NCBI GenBank assembly: GCA_022865705.1
Contig: JALHTG010000078.1
Location: 1 to 41,773 of the forward strand
DNA: 41,773 bases
Source of the DNA: Candidatus Bathyarchaeota archaeon
Lineage (GTDB): Archaea; Thermoproteota; Bathyarchaeia; 40CM-2-53-6; JALHTG01
Direction of reading: 5' to 3'
Translations under genes and position numbers: made by a program
Notes under the pieces: generated by a model
Databases searched by the model: none
Seen by the model: only the letters and a program-made list of their open reading frames with translations
What the model was told of the DNA's origin: nothing
Shown: piece by piece, positions 8,071 to 16,402 of the stretch
How positions within the stretch are numbered: the first letter of the stretch is position 1
Layout: each line of letters opens with the position of its first letter

Positions 8071-9342
8071 CTACCTTAGGTTCAGCCACCCTTCGAACTT
8101 TTCCCATGTCCAAGAGAAGTCTGCAGTAACAGCGTAGCCGTATACGATGCATCCTCTCCAGACCGAGTACTGGGGGTTTTGGGCTATTGTCACTGTCGGG
8201 TCGACTATTCCTTTCTCTTCAAGAAGCGTCTTCACTTTTGCAGGGGCGCTGACCGCTGCGTCTTCCATTCCAGCAGGTACCTGCCATGCAAAGTTGCCTC
8301 CGGACAGAAGTATCTGTCTGTACAGGTGTGATTGCAGTTCAACTGGGCAGCGTTCCACTGCCTCAACTATGGCATCTCCAAAATCCAACATGCCTCTGAA
8401 CAAGGTGTCGCCGAACCTCACGTCTCCGGGCTTTCGGAGACCTCGAGAGAAGTAGCTTTGAAAGAGTTCATGCTCAGGATCAAATATGTATTCACCTATC
8501 AGGAATCGCATCCAGGAGTTCTCGGCCAGATCAATGGCTATTCTTGTGCCTGGGACTCGGTAGACAGCTCTGAACTTTTCAGGATTATTCTTTGCCAACT
8601 GTATTGAAGCGTCAAGGTCTGCTGGAATGAGTCCGATATTCTCTTTCACGTTTCGGACAAAAGATTCCTCGTGGATCAGATCGCCGTAACCACAATCCTT
8701 CAGGATTTCAGCTGTGAGCGCACTTCCATCTCCTCCGCCGCGATTTATGGCTACGACTGCGTTTCTCACCGGGTACCGCGAAATGGGGCATATCTGTGAG
8801 TTGCCGTGTCCAGATTCTATGACGACGCACGTTGGGGTCTTATGGGCTATTGCAACTGAGAATGGTTGAGGTATGATCGTCGCAGCCATGACCGATCCAA
8901 ATTCAGAGTCTATGTTGCGGAGTGTGTCGAACAGTTTCTCATACATGTACCTGGGGGAAACCGCTGAGAGCGAAGCCACCAAGTAGTATCCTAGGAACCT
9001 GGAATCAGGCGGCCTGTGGGCTTCTAGCGCAAACCGTGCGATTTCTCGAACAACAGTCCAAGATCGATCGTTGTCTTTTTGGATTACTCCGTTTCGCATA
9101 GGGTAGACGAGTCTGGTTGACAGGTCTTCTCTTGATTCTAGGTAAAGTGGTATGTCTTTGCCTACGATGACATTCTCAACAGGCCCACTGACCTGTTGTA
9201 TGAGTGATGTCCTGTCTGTGAAGTATCCTCGGTTCTCTATTACGTCCGGCCTTTCCCCGGAAGTTATCGGGCCGAATTTGAAGTGGCTTGTTCCAAAGTC
9301 CATGCCGAAGGTATGGGCCTGCTTGTAGGCCTCACTCATCAT
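8071..9342 (-). CDS. Archaeal actin (crenactin-like)
   Basis: A 423-residue actin-fold ATPase, expected to polymerise into cytoplasmic filaments. Phosphate loop 1 is MDFGTSH (14-20) and phosphate loop 2 is ESGHGNSQICPI (176-187). The adenosine loop is ILLSGGN. Stretches specific to actin rather than MreB are seen: VYPMRNGVI (actin YPIEHGIV), AEILKDCGYG (actin MKILTERGYS) and VRNVKENIGLI (actin VRDIKEKLCYV), and WRGC near the C-terminus. Within loop 2, Glu and His replace the two Asp of muscle actin (DSGDG). ATG at 9342 or 9339 follows a good TATA box. It is first of three co-directional genes. Roles in archaea include cell shape and possibly division or trafficking. Confidence 0.9.
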   Translation of the reverse strand: MMSEAYKQAHTFGMDFGTSHFKFGPITSGERPDVIENRGYFTDRTSLIQQVSGPVENVIVGKDIPLYLESREDLSTRLVYPMRNGVIQKDNDRSWTVVREIARFALEAHRPPDSRFLGYYLVASLSAVSPRYMYEKLFDTLRNIDSEFGSVMAATIIPQPFSVAIAHKTPTCVVIESGHGNSQICPISRYPVRNAVVAINRGGGDGSALTAEILKDCGYGDLIHEESFVRNVKENIGLIPADLDASIQLAKNNPEKFRAVYRVPGTRIAIDLAENSWMRFLIGEYIFDPEHELFQSYFSRGLRKPGDVRFGDTLFRGMLDFGDAIVEAVERCPVELQSHLYRQILLSGGNFAWQVPAGMEDAAVSAPAKVKTLLEEKGIVDPTVTIAQNPQYSVWRGCIVYGYAVTADFSWTWEKFEGWLNLR

Positions 9343-9372
9343 TGCGACCGATTAGAACGAGCGTCTCATATT

Positions 9373-9381
9373 CTATTTAAG
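9373..9381 (-). promoter_or_regulatory. TATA box of the actin operon
   Basis: The - strand reads CTTAAATAG, preceded by a purine-rich CGG, about 31-39 nt before the ATG at 9342. It is the clearest archaeal TATA box on the left side of the window and leaves a leader of roughly 10 nt. Confidence 0.65.
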
Positions 9382-9417
9382 CCGAAGAGATGGAAGAAAG
9401 TGACCAATAACGCTGGT

Positions 9418-10437
9418 CTAGGCGACTTGCTTCCATTGAGTGAAGTGTCTCCATCCTCGATCCTGAATCTGTCTTCTCGGCATGTTTCTGAGATCTAGAG
9501 CAATCTGAAGATCGCTGGTCGCCACGCCAAGTCTGTACAGTTTTCCTCCCACATGTTCCACAGCGTCAAGCGCAGCCGTCCAGTTCTCAGGACTGATCGC
9601 GAATATCAACTCATATTCTTCTCCTCCCTCGTACAGAGCAAGATCAACGTAATCCACCTTGTTCACGAGGCCAAACTGCCTGACCTCCTCTGTTATCGGC
9701 AGATTATCAACAATGAATCCGACTCTACTCATCTTGGAAAGCCAGTGGAGAGATCTCGCAAGACCATCGCTGCTATCTATGCCTGCTGAAGCCACTCCTG
9801 CTTCAGCTATAGCGTTCGCCTCAGGATAGCGGAACTTTGGCCTGTATGAGGCCTCAAGAGCCTTATCCCTGGTCTGCGGAGTCGCAGTCGCTCCCTGAAG
9901 TAGGATCCTATAACCCATAGCGGTAAGACCGAATGGACCAGTCGAAGCTATGATTTGGCCTGGCTTAACCGTGCTTCGCCGCAGAAGCTTGCTTCGATCA
10001 GCCAAGCCGAAGACTGTTCCGGCTAGGAAGAAGTCATCAGATTGACTAGTGTCCCCTCCGGTCACATGGATGCCGCACTCTCTTGCAGTCCTGTTCATTC
10101 CATCCGCAATCTCCGTCAGAATTGCAGCATTGTATTCACGTGTGATCCCCCAGGAGAAGATGGCCGAGCGAGGTTTTACACCCTTGGCGAGAAGGTCGCT
10201 CACATTCATAACGACTGCTTTTCTCCCGACATCATAAGCCGTCATTCCGGGTAGGATATCTGTTGATCCCACAAGTGCATCCGTGTGCATGACAAGTAAC
10301 TGATCCTTCGAGATTTCGAAAGCCACCGCGTCATCTCCATAGCCCAAGATCTCTGACGTATCTTTTTCCAGATGGCTGCTTATGATGTCTCGAACACGAT
10401 CTTCTCCAAGATCTCCAACAGAATCCGACAAACTCAA
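9418..10437 (-). CDS. thiL: Thiamine-monophosphate kinase
   Basis: A 339-residue enzyme of the AIR synthase/PurM superfamily that phosphorylates thiamine monophosphate to the diphosphate cofactor with ATP. Motifs include LGYGDDAVAFE (metal and ATP binding), SDLLAKGVKPRSAI, VTGGDTSQSDDF, AGIDSSDGLARSL, and the C-terminal EGGEEYELIFA and RGWRHF, all typical of ThiL. It starts 62 nt from the divergent integrase gene, with which it shares a short intergenic region, and it marks the intact chromosomal flank of the provirus. Confidence 0.93.
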   Translation of the reverse strand: MSLSDSVGDLGEDRVRDIISSHLEKDTSEILGYGDDAVAFEISKDQLLVMHTDALVGSTDILPGMTAYDVGRKAVVMNVSDLLAKGVKPRSAIFSWGITREYNAAILTEIADGMNRTARECGIHVTGGDTSQSDDFFLAGTVFGLADRSKLLRRSTVKPGQIIASTGPFGLTAMGYRILLQGATATPQTRDKALEASYRPKFRYPEANAIAEAGVASAGIDSSDGLARSLHWLSKMSRVGFIVDNLPITEEVRQFGLVNKVDYVDLALYEGGEEYELIFAISPENWTAALDAVEHVGGKLYRLGVATSDLQIALDLRNMPRRQIQDRGWRHFTQWKQVA

Positions 10438-10499
10438 CCACTTGAATGATCTGTATATGTCAGCTAATCCTTAATAGAATTACCGTATTCGGTTATTAA
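10438..10499 (+). promoter_or_regulatory. Divergent promoter region between thiL and integrase
   Basis: This 62-bp AT-rich gap contains a possible TATA box CTTAATAG for the integrase near 10470 and, on the - strand, CTATTAAGG for thiL in the same place. It may also hold the left attachment site, since chromosomal and viral sequence must meet about here, but I could not find a matching repeat on the right. Confidence 0.35.
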
Positions 10500-11693
10500 T
10501 TGCTGGTGGGGATTAGTGCTGAAGTGAGTGTGACTGGGTTGACGGTTGTGGATGTGGTTCGGGAGAGGTTGGAGGGGCGGGACCCAGTTGAGTTTTGGCT
10601 GAGTAGAATTTCTCCGAGGGCTCGGGGTGGCAGCAAATCCTCGTTGGTGGGGTTTCAGCGTTGGCTGGTCTCGAGGCCGGAGTGGCTTGGTGTGGATCCT
10701 AGAGGGTTGTTGCTTCGACAGGCGGCCGCTAACGACTCATATGCGTTGCTGGAGTTATTGCAGAAGTACGTGGATAGTCGAGAGGATCTGTGCGCCAACT
10801 CGAAGGCTTTCATGTATAACGCGGTTCGATCGTTCTTTCTCCATAACCGTCTGCCTCTGCCGAGTGACCGATCCTACCGTATTCGCGCCAGCAAAACTCC
10901 GGTTGTCAGCCGCTTGACTTTAGAGAATGTTGTCGACATGGCTAGAAACGCATCGCTCCGCGACCGTTCAATCATCTTGGTGAAGTGGCAGAGTCTACTA
11001 GACAATACGCGGACGATGTGGATAGGGGAACATGGCGCAGAGCAAATCGTCAAACAGATCCAAGGCAAGATTCATCCAGTCCGTTTAGACCTGCCAGGTC
11101 GAAAGATGGGGTTGAACACGCGCCCCTTCTCCACCTTCATTGGAAAAGATGCAGTTGACGCCTTAGTGGAGTATTTCGAGAAAGAGTGCGGCTGGCCGAA
11201 GCCTGGGGAACCCGTCTGGCCCAAGAAAATATTGAATGCAGGAGGAAACGGTAAGGCTCTCACCTACATGGGCTTCGACAGAATGTGGATAAGGCAACTG
11301 CGCAGAATCGGTTTGATTCCGAAACAGCCAGGCAGAAGCGCAACGACACGATATGGCTACAATCCCCACGAGATGCGCGACATCGCTAAATCCCTTCTGC
11401 ACACCAAGGCCTTAACAGATGGATTCGATTTGTCATGCTGCGAATTTTGGTTAGGCCACATCGTTGACCCTCTAGGCTACGACAAGTTCTTCAACGACCA
11501 GGAATATGTGAAGAAACAGTATTTGATCGCTGAGAAGTATCTGAACATCATCTCCAGACCCGGGGTCAGCGACGAGCAGCGACACCAGGAACAGGAAACG
11601 GTACTTAAGATGAGAAGGGAGCTTGACGAAGTGATACAGCGCCTCGACCACTTGATACCGACCAAGACAGGATCAGATAGCATAGCCACATAG
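10500..11693 (+). CDS. Tyrosine recombinase (provirus integrase)
   Basis: A 397-residue site-specific recombinase. The catalytic set is visible as R171 (DNTRTMWI), H290 and R293 (PHEMRD), H320 (LGHIVD) and the nucleophile Y327 (LGYDKFF). The N-terminal half should carry the arm/core DNA-binding domain, and a C-terminal helix rich in charged residues follows. Start is TTG at 10500; GTG at 10506 or 10524 are alternatives. It is the only viral gene except the right-end repressor on the + strand. The first 80 or so codons are strikingly rich in G-ending codons compared with the rest. It integrates and excises the provirus. Confidence 0.92.
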   Translation: MLVGISAEVSVTGLTVVDVVRERLEGRDPVEFWLSRISPRARGGSKSSLVGFQRWLVSRPEWLGVDPRGLLLRQAAANDSYALLELLQKYVDSREDLCANSKAFMYNAVRSFFLHNRLPLPSDRSYRIRASKTPVVSRLTLENVVDMARNASLRDRSIILVKWQSLLDNTRTMWIGEHGAEQIVKQIQGKIHPVRLDLPGRKMGLNTRPFSTFIGKDAVDALVEYFEKECGWPKPGEPVWPKKILNAGGNGKALTYMGFDRMWIRQLRRIGLIPKQPGRSATTRYGYNPHEMRDIAKSLLHTKALTDGFDLSCCEFWLGHIVDPLGYDKFFNDQEYVKKQYLIAEKYLNIISRPGVSDEQRHQEQETVLKMRRELDEVIQRLDHLIPTKTGSDSIAT

Positions 11694-11734
11694 CTTTCGC
11701 TAAGCGCGGTGAAGATGCGAGAAAGTAGTGTGGT

Positions 11735-12091
11735 CTACGCGGTCTGGACGAACCGGGCATCCCATAAAGCCTGGCTCGGCTTCCCTGCCTGGCGAAAATG
11801 AGGATCCAACATCAGACAGGTCACGGCTGAGGATCCATCGCAGAAGTCAAGGCTTCGCGCAGTACCATCCGCCAACACCTTTAAGGCCGCTATCTGATTT
11901 ATCACGGTTTGTTGGCTGCCCTCGATCAGGCCGCGAATAACGTAGTCTCCGCCATAGCTTCCTCTGACAAGCCTCTTAGCGATCGAGGCCCCAGGAATCA
12001 ACTTCTCAACAAAGACCTTCTTCTGCAACTCCTCAACTTCAAGCACCAAAGGTAAGGTTGTGGTTCCAAACTTCACCATTCTTTCATCCAC
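11735..12091 (-). CDS. Tail-tip or distal-tail associated protein
   Basis: A 118-residue protein, last gene of the viral structural block. VKFGTTTLPLVL, KLIPGASI, YVIRGLIEG and LADGTARSLDFCDGS give the pattern of small beta-sandwich tail or baseplate proteins of phages, in which a short strand-rich protein ends with a local DGT turn. It starts with GTG at 12091, overlapping the end of the preceding tail gene by 8 nt; ATG at 12079 is an alternative. The function is inferred from position and composition. Confidence 0.65.
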   Translation of the reverse strand: MDERMVKFGTTTLPLVLEVEELQKKVFVEKLIPGASIAKRLVRGSYGGDYVIRGLIEGSQQTVINQIAALKVLADGTARSLDFCDGSSAVTCLMLDPHFRQAGKPSQALWDARFVQTA

Positions 12092-14171
12092 TCTGAGGCG
12101 TTCTTTCGAGAGGTTTTATTCTATTCACCATGTCGACGAGAAGATCAGAGAGGTCTCGGAATTCTGGCAACTTCATTTGAGAAGAGGGATAGGCTTCGAT
12201 CTCAGCATAATCCAAGCCTCCGATCATATACCTAGTGACACGTTGAATTCGATAGTTTCCATCTATCCCGAGAACCGATTCGTGAATGTGAACTAGGTCT
12301 CCGGCCCTCCAAGTGTCAGCTGCATAAGTGTCATCGATAACACCGCTGAGTCTGTCTCGCGGCGTTGAGTTCGCCGTCAAAATAGTTTGGGCCCAAGCGT
12401 CAAGAAGTGTTTGATCATCGAAGGTCTTATCGACATAGACGCGAGCCTTTGCAAGATTTGGATAAGCTGTCTTGACTGCGCTGTCTGTTTTTGTTGAAGT
12501 AAGTTGAGCTGTGCCTTCGCCTCTGCCGAGGGCTTTCACCTTCCAAGTCAAGTCGGTTCCTTCTAGTTCTCGCGTTGCACCGAACAGGTTGGATCCACGC
12601 GCAAACAGGACTGACCCCGATTTGTCGCTGCCTCTCTCAGAAACCAAATTGAGAGTTCCAGCAGGAGCTACGTAGGCATTCCAAGCAAGCTGACGAGCCA
12701 AGCGAAGAACAGCGGTGTAGAGCTGTTCATAGTCAGCGCGAAACTCGATTGGAGAACCGTAGGTACCGACCGTTCCGAGTGTGATGACTTGGCCCGATTG
12801 GGCTGGATAGGCCCGGATCTCTCTAATTGGATAGGGCGTTCCTGACGCCTGAGTAACTCTAATGTATTGAATGCTCGCTGCTGCGAAACAGACGACCGCG
12901 TGATTTCCTTTATGTGCGGCAGCATCATAGCGAGTTGTCCAGGTGGAGTCGTTGGGGCTTGTCTCGATTTTGAGAGGTGCTCCTGCTGTTGGAATGTCGG
13001 CGAAGACATCTATCCTGGCGATTGATTTTGCGGCCAAGTAGTTTATCTTGATCCAGCCCGCGGAGTTCTCTTTCCACGCAGAAAAGAGGCTTCCGTCGCA
13101 CACGGCCTCTTTCTCGTATCCCGTAGCGGTTCCCGAAGCCGTTATGGTGAGAAGATCGCGAACATAGAAGTCACGAAACTCGGCTCTTGACAGACCAAAC
13201 ATCATGCCTGCGCGTGAGCTTGTCCATTCGCATGTATTGTTGACGCTGAACTCCTTGTTCTCGTTCAGGACTCGGAAAGAGATATTGGTTCCGTTCACTA
13301 GCCAACAAAGATGATACTCTTTCCCCCAATCCCAATCATAGTCCGTGTTTCCCATACGCGACCAAGATGAGCCATAACTCTTGCATAATTCAATCCAAGC
13401 GGAACCGCTACTTGGGTCACGAAACAAACAGCCTGCATACATGTTGATTGAATAGCCTTGTCCAGGAATTCCCTCAGCAGATCCGTCATAAGTCTCATAC
13501 AAGGTTAGGCCTACTCGCCTTCCTTTCTGATCGTCATCAGTGACTCCGCCACTGCCAGCACTAATCGGTTTGACTCGAGCGAACACTGCGTAGTTCGTCC
13601 TGTTCTCCGCTGCCACGTTTCTTCGAGCGAACCAACATAGATTGTTGAATTCCACCGAGAGATCGCGAGTGTTTAGGTCCCATCCCTCAAAATATCCAGC
13701 CCCTTTCTTCCAGTGACCTCGCCGCCAGAACCAATCACCTGTCTGCGCTGGTTCACCTTCAACATCACCTAGAAACTGATCAGCGAAGACGTACCCGATC
13801 TGAGTCATTCCTGCGGCTTGAGCAAGCGCGTTGTAGATGAGGCAATCAAGGATTCTTTCCGGGTAGGTTCCTAGGAAGGTTTCTCGATCGAGAGGATACT
13901 GCATCAGCTTGCAGCTCCCCTGGTCCCGACCTGAAACTTTGATGGTTTGATCCTCTGAATCAACGAGCCCTCTTTTTTCGATAACACCAGTGAATTCTAC
14001 TGTCGAAGTTCCATATCGCTTGAACTCCACAAGATCATTTGCGACACCATAGGCTGCCTCAGGCTCAAGTTCCAGTTCAAAAGAATGGGGAAGCATGATG
14101 TCTTCTGTGTATTTGAAGAAAACAGGAAGGCGCTTCGTTCCCGCAACATAGGTATCAACGCGACTGGACAT
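12084..14171 (-). CDS. Tail hub/adhesin with lectin-like and F5/8-type (discoidin) domains
   Basis: A 695-residue protein directly behind the tape measure, where the tail hub or receptor-binding protein is expected. Residues 1-150 resemble a tail-hub fold (YPLDRETFLGTYPERILD). Residues 150-350 look like a concanavalin/LamG-like jelly roll (DLSVEFNNLCWFARR, YHLCWLVNGT). Residues about 355-470 fit an F5/8 type C domain: EKEAVCDGSLFSAW, GWIKINYLAAKSIARIDVF and IQYIRVTQASG. The C-terminal 220 residues return to a hub-like pattern ending with VHIHESVLGIDGNYRIQRV. Carbohydrate-binding domains inserted in the hub suggest recognition of the glycosylated host surface. Confidence 0.75.
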   Translation of the reverse strand: MSSRVDTYVAGTKRLPVFFKYTEDIMLPHSFELELEPEAAYGVANDLVEFKRYGTSTVEFTGVIEKRGLVDSEDQTIKVSGRDQGSCKLMQYPLDRETFLGTYPERILDCLIYNALAQAAGMTQIGYVFADQFLGDVEGEPAQTGDWFWRRGHWKKGAGYFEGWDLNTRDLSVEFNNLCWFARRNVAAENRTNYAVFARVKPISAGSGGVTDDDQKGRRVGLTLYETYDGSAEGIPGQGYSINMYAGCLFRDPSSGSAWIELCKSYGSSWSRMGNTDYDWDWGKEYHLCWLVNGTNISFRVLNENKEFSVNNTCEWTSSRAGMMFGLSRAEFRDFYVRDLLTITASGTATGYEKEAVCDGSLFSAWKENSAGWIKINYLAAKSIARIDVFADIPTAGAPLKIETSPNDSTWTTRYDAAAHKGNHAVVCFAAASIQYIRVTQASGTPYPIREIRAYPAQSGQVITLGTVGTYGSPIEFRADYEQLYTAVLRLARQLAWNAYVAPAGTLNLVSERGSDKSGSVLFARGSNLFGATRELEGTDLTWKVKALGRGEGTAQLTSTKTDSAVKTAYPNLAKARVYVDKTFDDQTLLDAWAQTILTANSTPRDRLSGVIDDTYAADTWRAGDLVHIHESVLGIDGNYRIQRVTRYMIGGLDYAEIEAYPSSQMKLPEFRDLSDLLVDMVNRIKPLERTPQSG

Positions 14172-14182
14172 GAAGCATCAAC

Positions 14183-15877
14183 CTACTGCGATCGAACCGC
14201 GTCAACAACCTTCCGATGCAACTGCGTCAGATAATCATCAAGCTCGGACTTGTTGCCGACAGCCAGAGTTCCAACAGACGAGTACACTGTCACGTTTGTC
14301 CGCGATGGCGCCCCCGCCCCCGCAGGAGACACGGGAGATGCAGGCCCTGGACCTGCGAGGCCTATCGCAGCTCCTTCGAACATTCCTTGGAAGCGGCCAA
14401 CGCCTCCTGCCGTTTCAGAGAGGATCTCATCAAATCCCACTTTGGTCTGGAACACCATGTCCTTCCACATATCGGGCCAGATTGATTCGCTTGAAAGCTC
14501 CTTTTTCAAATCGTCAAAAGAATCCGTTATTTGATCTGTGCCCTTTCCAATTTCATCGGTTACTTCTGAGACGCCTTTCTTGGTTTGACCGGTCAATCCG
14601 CTCCAAAGGTTCGTGAAGAACTCAGACACACCTTGCGCCGCTTTCTTGATGGTTTCAAAAGCCTCGTTCAGTTTGCCGATCCAGAAAAGTATCGTCTCGA
14701 TGCCTACCTTGAAAGCGTCCGCCATGGTCTTGATGAGAGGTGTGACGAGTTCGATTCCTTTGACGAGAGCTGTCAAAGCGGGAACGATCGTGACCTTCAA
14801 GACATTAGCGATAAGATTGAAGATCGTGTAGGCTTCTTTTCCATCTTTTCCGACGCCCACAATGGCCTTCCACACCTCTCCGAATGCATCGATAACTGGA
14901 CTGAGAGCCTTCCAGACATTCCCCAAGGCCGCCCAAAGCTCCTTGAAAATAGGCATCAGCGTCTTGCCAAGTTCGTCTGCAACTGTTCCAAATCCTTTCT
15001 GCAGATCCGCGAAAGCGCCAGACAAGCTCTCCGCAATTTTCTTAACCTCGGGAACCTCGCCGAAAGCCTTCCAAGCCGCACCAAGATCCGTGACAAGAGC
15101 ATCAGCGCCTTTCACCACGTTTCCCATCATGTCTTGAAAGCTACTCAAAACAGGAATCAGGGCGCCCCCGATCTTCTCCTTCAGATTGTCCATCGCATTT
15201 GCGACTAGCGCCTGCTTCCCTGCGTAGGTTTCGAGATCCTTCTGCGCAGCGCCACCAAACTTCTCCTGCAGCTTCGTCATCGCATCAGCGAATACGACTG
15301 AGTCGTCTTTGCTCTTCGTGACTTCAACGCCCATCCTGGTGAGCAGGCTTGCGTTGCCTTCGAAGGCTCGACCAACAGCCTTCGCAGCGGTTTCTAAATC
15401 AATCTGTTTGCCTGCCGCTAAATCCATCGTAGTGGCAAGACTCTTCATCGCTTCGTCAAGACCCATGCCGTAGTCCATCATCGTCTTGAGAGCTGCGGCC
15501 ACCTGTTCATCGCTGAACTTTGACATCTTCTCAGCGCTGGAGGCAAATGACTCGATCTTGTCTTTCACATCGATCCAAACGGCGCCGGATTTTTCGACCG
15601 TTCCAGCTAATTTGTTCCAAACATCTTCGCTGTCCTTCGCTGCCTTGAAACAATCCTGCAGGCCTCTGACGACTTCGCCTGTAGCCGCGGCAAGTCCGCC
15701 CATAACCCCGGCGCCTGCAACTCCGCTAATTACATTCCCTAAGCTTTGGAAGCCCCCGCCTAGTTCGCCTATTGCACCTCCGAACACGCCCAGTGAAGCG
15801 CGAATCTTATCCATGGTCGACGAGGCTTCGTCTACCGCGCGAATCGACACCACAACATTCCCGGTCGCGGTACTCAT
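14183..15877 (-). CDS. Tail tape measure protein
   Basis: A 564-residue protein with the amphipathic helical, Ala/Gly-rich composition of tape measures. It starts NVVVSIRAVDEASSTMDKIR, the usual opening of such proteins, followed by a Gly-rich hydrophobic stretch (residues about 35-70) and a long helical region with TPLIKTMADAF and WIGKLNEAFETIKKAAQ. It should set tail length and be ejected during infection; the length would correspond to a rather short siphovirus tail. The ATG at 15877 overlaps the previous stop codon by 4 nt (ATGA), which decides the start over the ATG at 15886. Confidence 0.9.
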   Translation of the reverse strand: MSTATGNVVVSIRAVDEASSTMDKIRASLGVFGGAIGELGGGFQSLGNVISGVAGAGVMGGLAAATGEVVRGLQDCFKAAKDSEDVWNKLAGTVEKSGAVWIDVKDKIESFASSAEKMSKFSDEQVAAALKTMMDYGMGLDEAMKSLATTMDLAAGKQIDLETAAKAVGRAFEGNASLLTRMGVEVTKSKDDSVVFADAMTKLQEKFGGAAQKDLETYAGKQALVANAMDNLKEKIGGALIPVLSSFQDMMGNVVKGADALVTDLGAAWKAFGEVPEVKKIAESLSGAFADLQKGFGTVADELGKTLMPIFKELWAALGNVWKALSPVIDAFGEVWKAIVGVGKDGKEAYTIFNLIANVLKVTIVPALTALVKGIELVTPLIKTMADAFKVGIETILFWIGKLNEAFETIKKAAQGVSEFFTNLWSGLTGQTKKGVSEVTDEIGKGTDQITDSFDDLKKELSSESIWPDMWKDMVFQTKVGFDEILSETAGGVGRFQGMFEGAAIGLAGPGPASPVSPAGAGAPSRTNVTVYSSVGTLAVGNKSELDDYLTQLHRKVVDAVRSQ

Positions 15878-16227
15878 GCTCTGCAAGCCTCCATGACTGC
15901 TTGAACAACTGCGTCGAGAAACATCGAGGCGAAAACTTCAACCGTGGGTTGAATGAATGGCTGGGCACGAGTTCGGTAAGTACCGATTTCAACGAAGAGA
16001 GAATAATCAGCAGATGCACCAAAGGAATATGCCAGCCCCTCTACTGCGACGAAGAAGATCGTTGATCTGAGATAACCCGTTCTTACTGGTACGATCATTG
16101 ATGCGTAGATAATCATCTGGTGCCCAATCTCAAGGAATTTCACATGAACCTTGGCTTGCAGATTCTCCGATACAGATTTCAGCATAGCCGAGGCTGTGTC
16201 CTCAAGAATACTAACCGAGAACGACAT
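15874..16227 (-). CDS. HK97 gp10-like head-tail/tail completion protein
   Basis: A 117-residue protein matching the gp10 pattern: IVPVRTGYLRSTIF, then ADYSLFVEIGTYRTRAQPFI. Members help to join or complete the tail. It normally sits before the tail-tube gene; here it lies between the frameshifted tail chaperones and the tape measure, an unusual place. I start it at ATG 16227, which overlaps the end of the frameshift product by 17 nt; the frame is open to an ATG at 16260. Confidence 0.75.
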   Translation of the reverse strand: MSFSVSILEDTASAMLKSVSENLQAKVHVKFLEIGHQMIIYASMIVPVRTGYLRSTIFFVAVEGLAYSFGASADYSLFVEIGTYRTRAQPFIQPTVEVFASMFLDAVVQAVMEACRA

Positions 16228-16402
16228 TGCTACGCATCTCGTTTCTAGCTGCGATTGCATGAACCAGAAAACTCACTGTCTTGAGACGTCGATCCCTGAG
16301 CTCCTCAGGCCACTTACCTAAAGTCTCACAGACAGCCAGGACGGCTTGGCCTTCGATGCTTTTCGCTAGGTGAATCAGGTTTGCGTCGGCTTGGATAAAG
16401 GG
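16211..16402 (-). CDS. Frameshift extension of the tail assembly chaperone (gpGT-like)
   Basis: This frame is entered by a -1 slip at CCCTTTA from the upstream chaperone. It has no good start of its own near the junction, and its sequence (PFIQADANLIHLAKSIEGQ, LRDRRLKTVSFLVHAIAARN) is helical and protein-like. The predicted fusion is 140 codons of the upstream protein plus 62 codons here, 202 residues. Tail chaperones in lambda and most siphoviruses are made this way, as a short form and a minor -1 extended form, just upstream of the tape measure gene, exactly the position seen here. Confidence 0.75.
   Translation of the reverse strand, partial: PFIQADANLIHLAKSIEGQAVLAVCETLGKWPEELRDRRLKTVSFLVHAIAARNEMRSNVVLG

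Noticed and set aside
7381-10451. Repeated 11-mer CTTGAATGATC at 7381 and 10441 as att repeat
   Set aside because: It is short, one copy lies inside a coding gene, and both are on the same side of the integrase.
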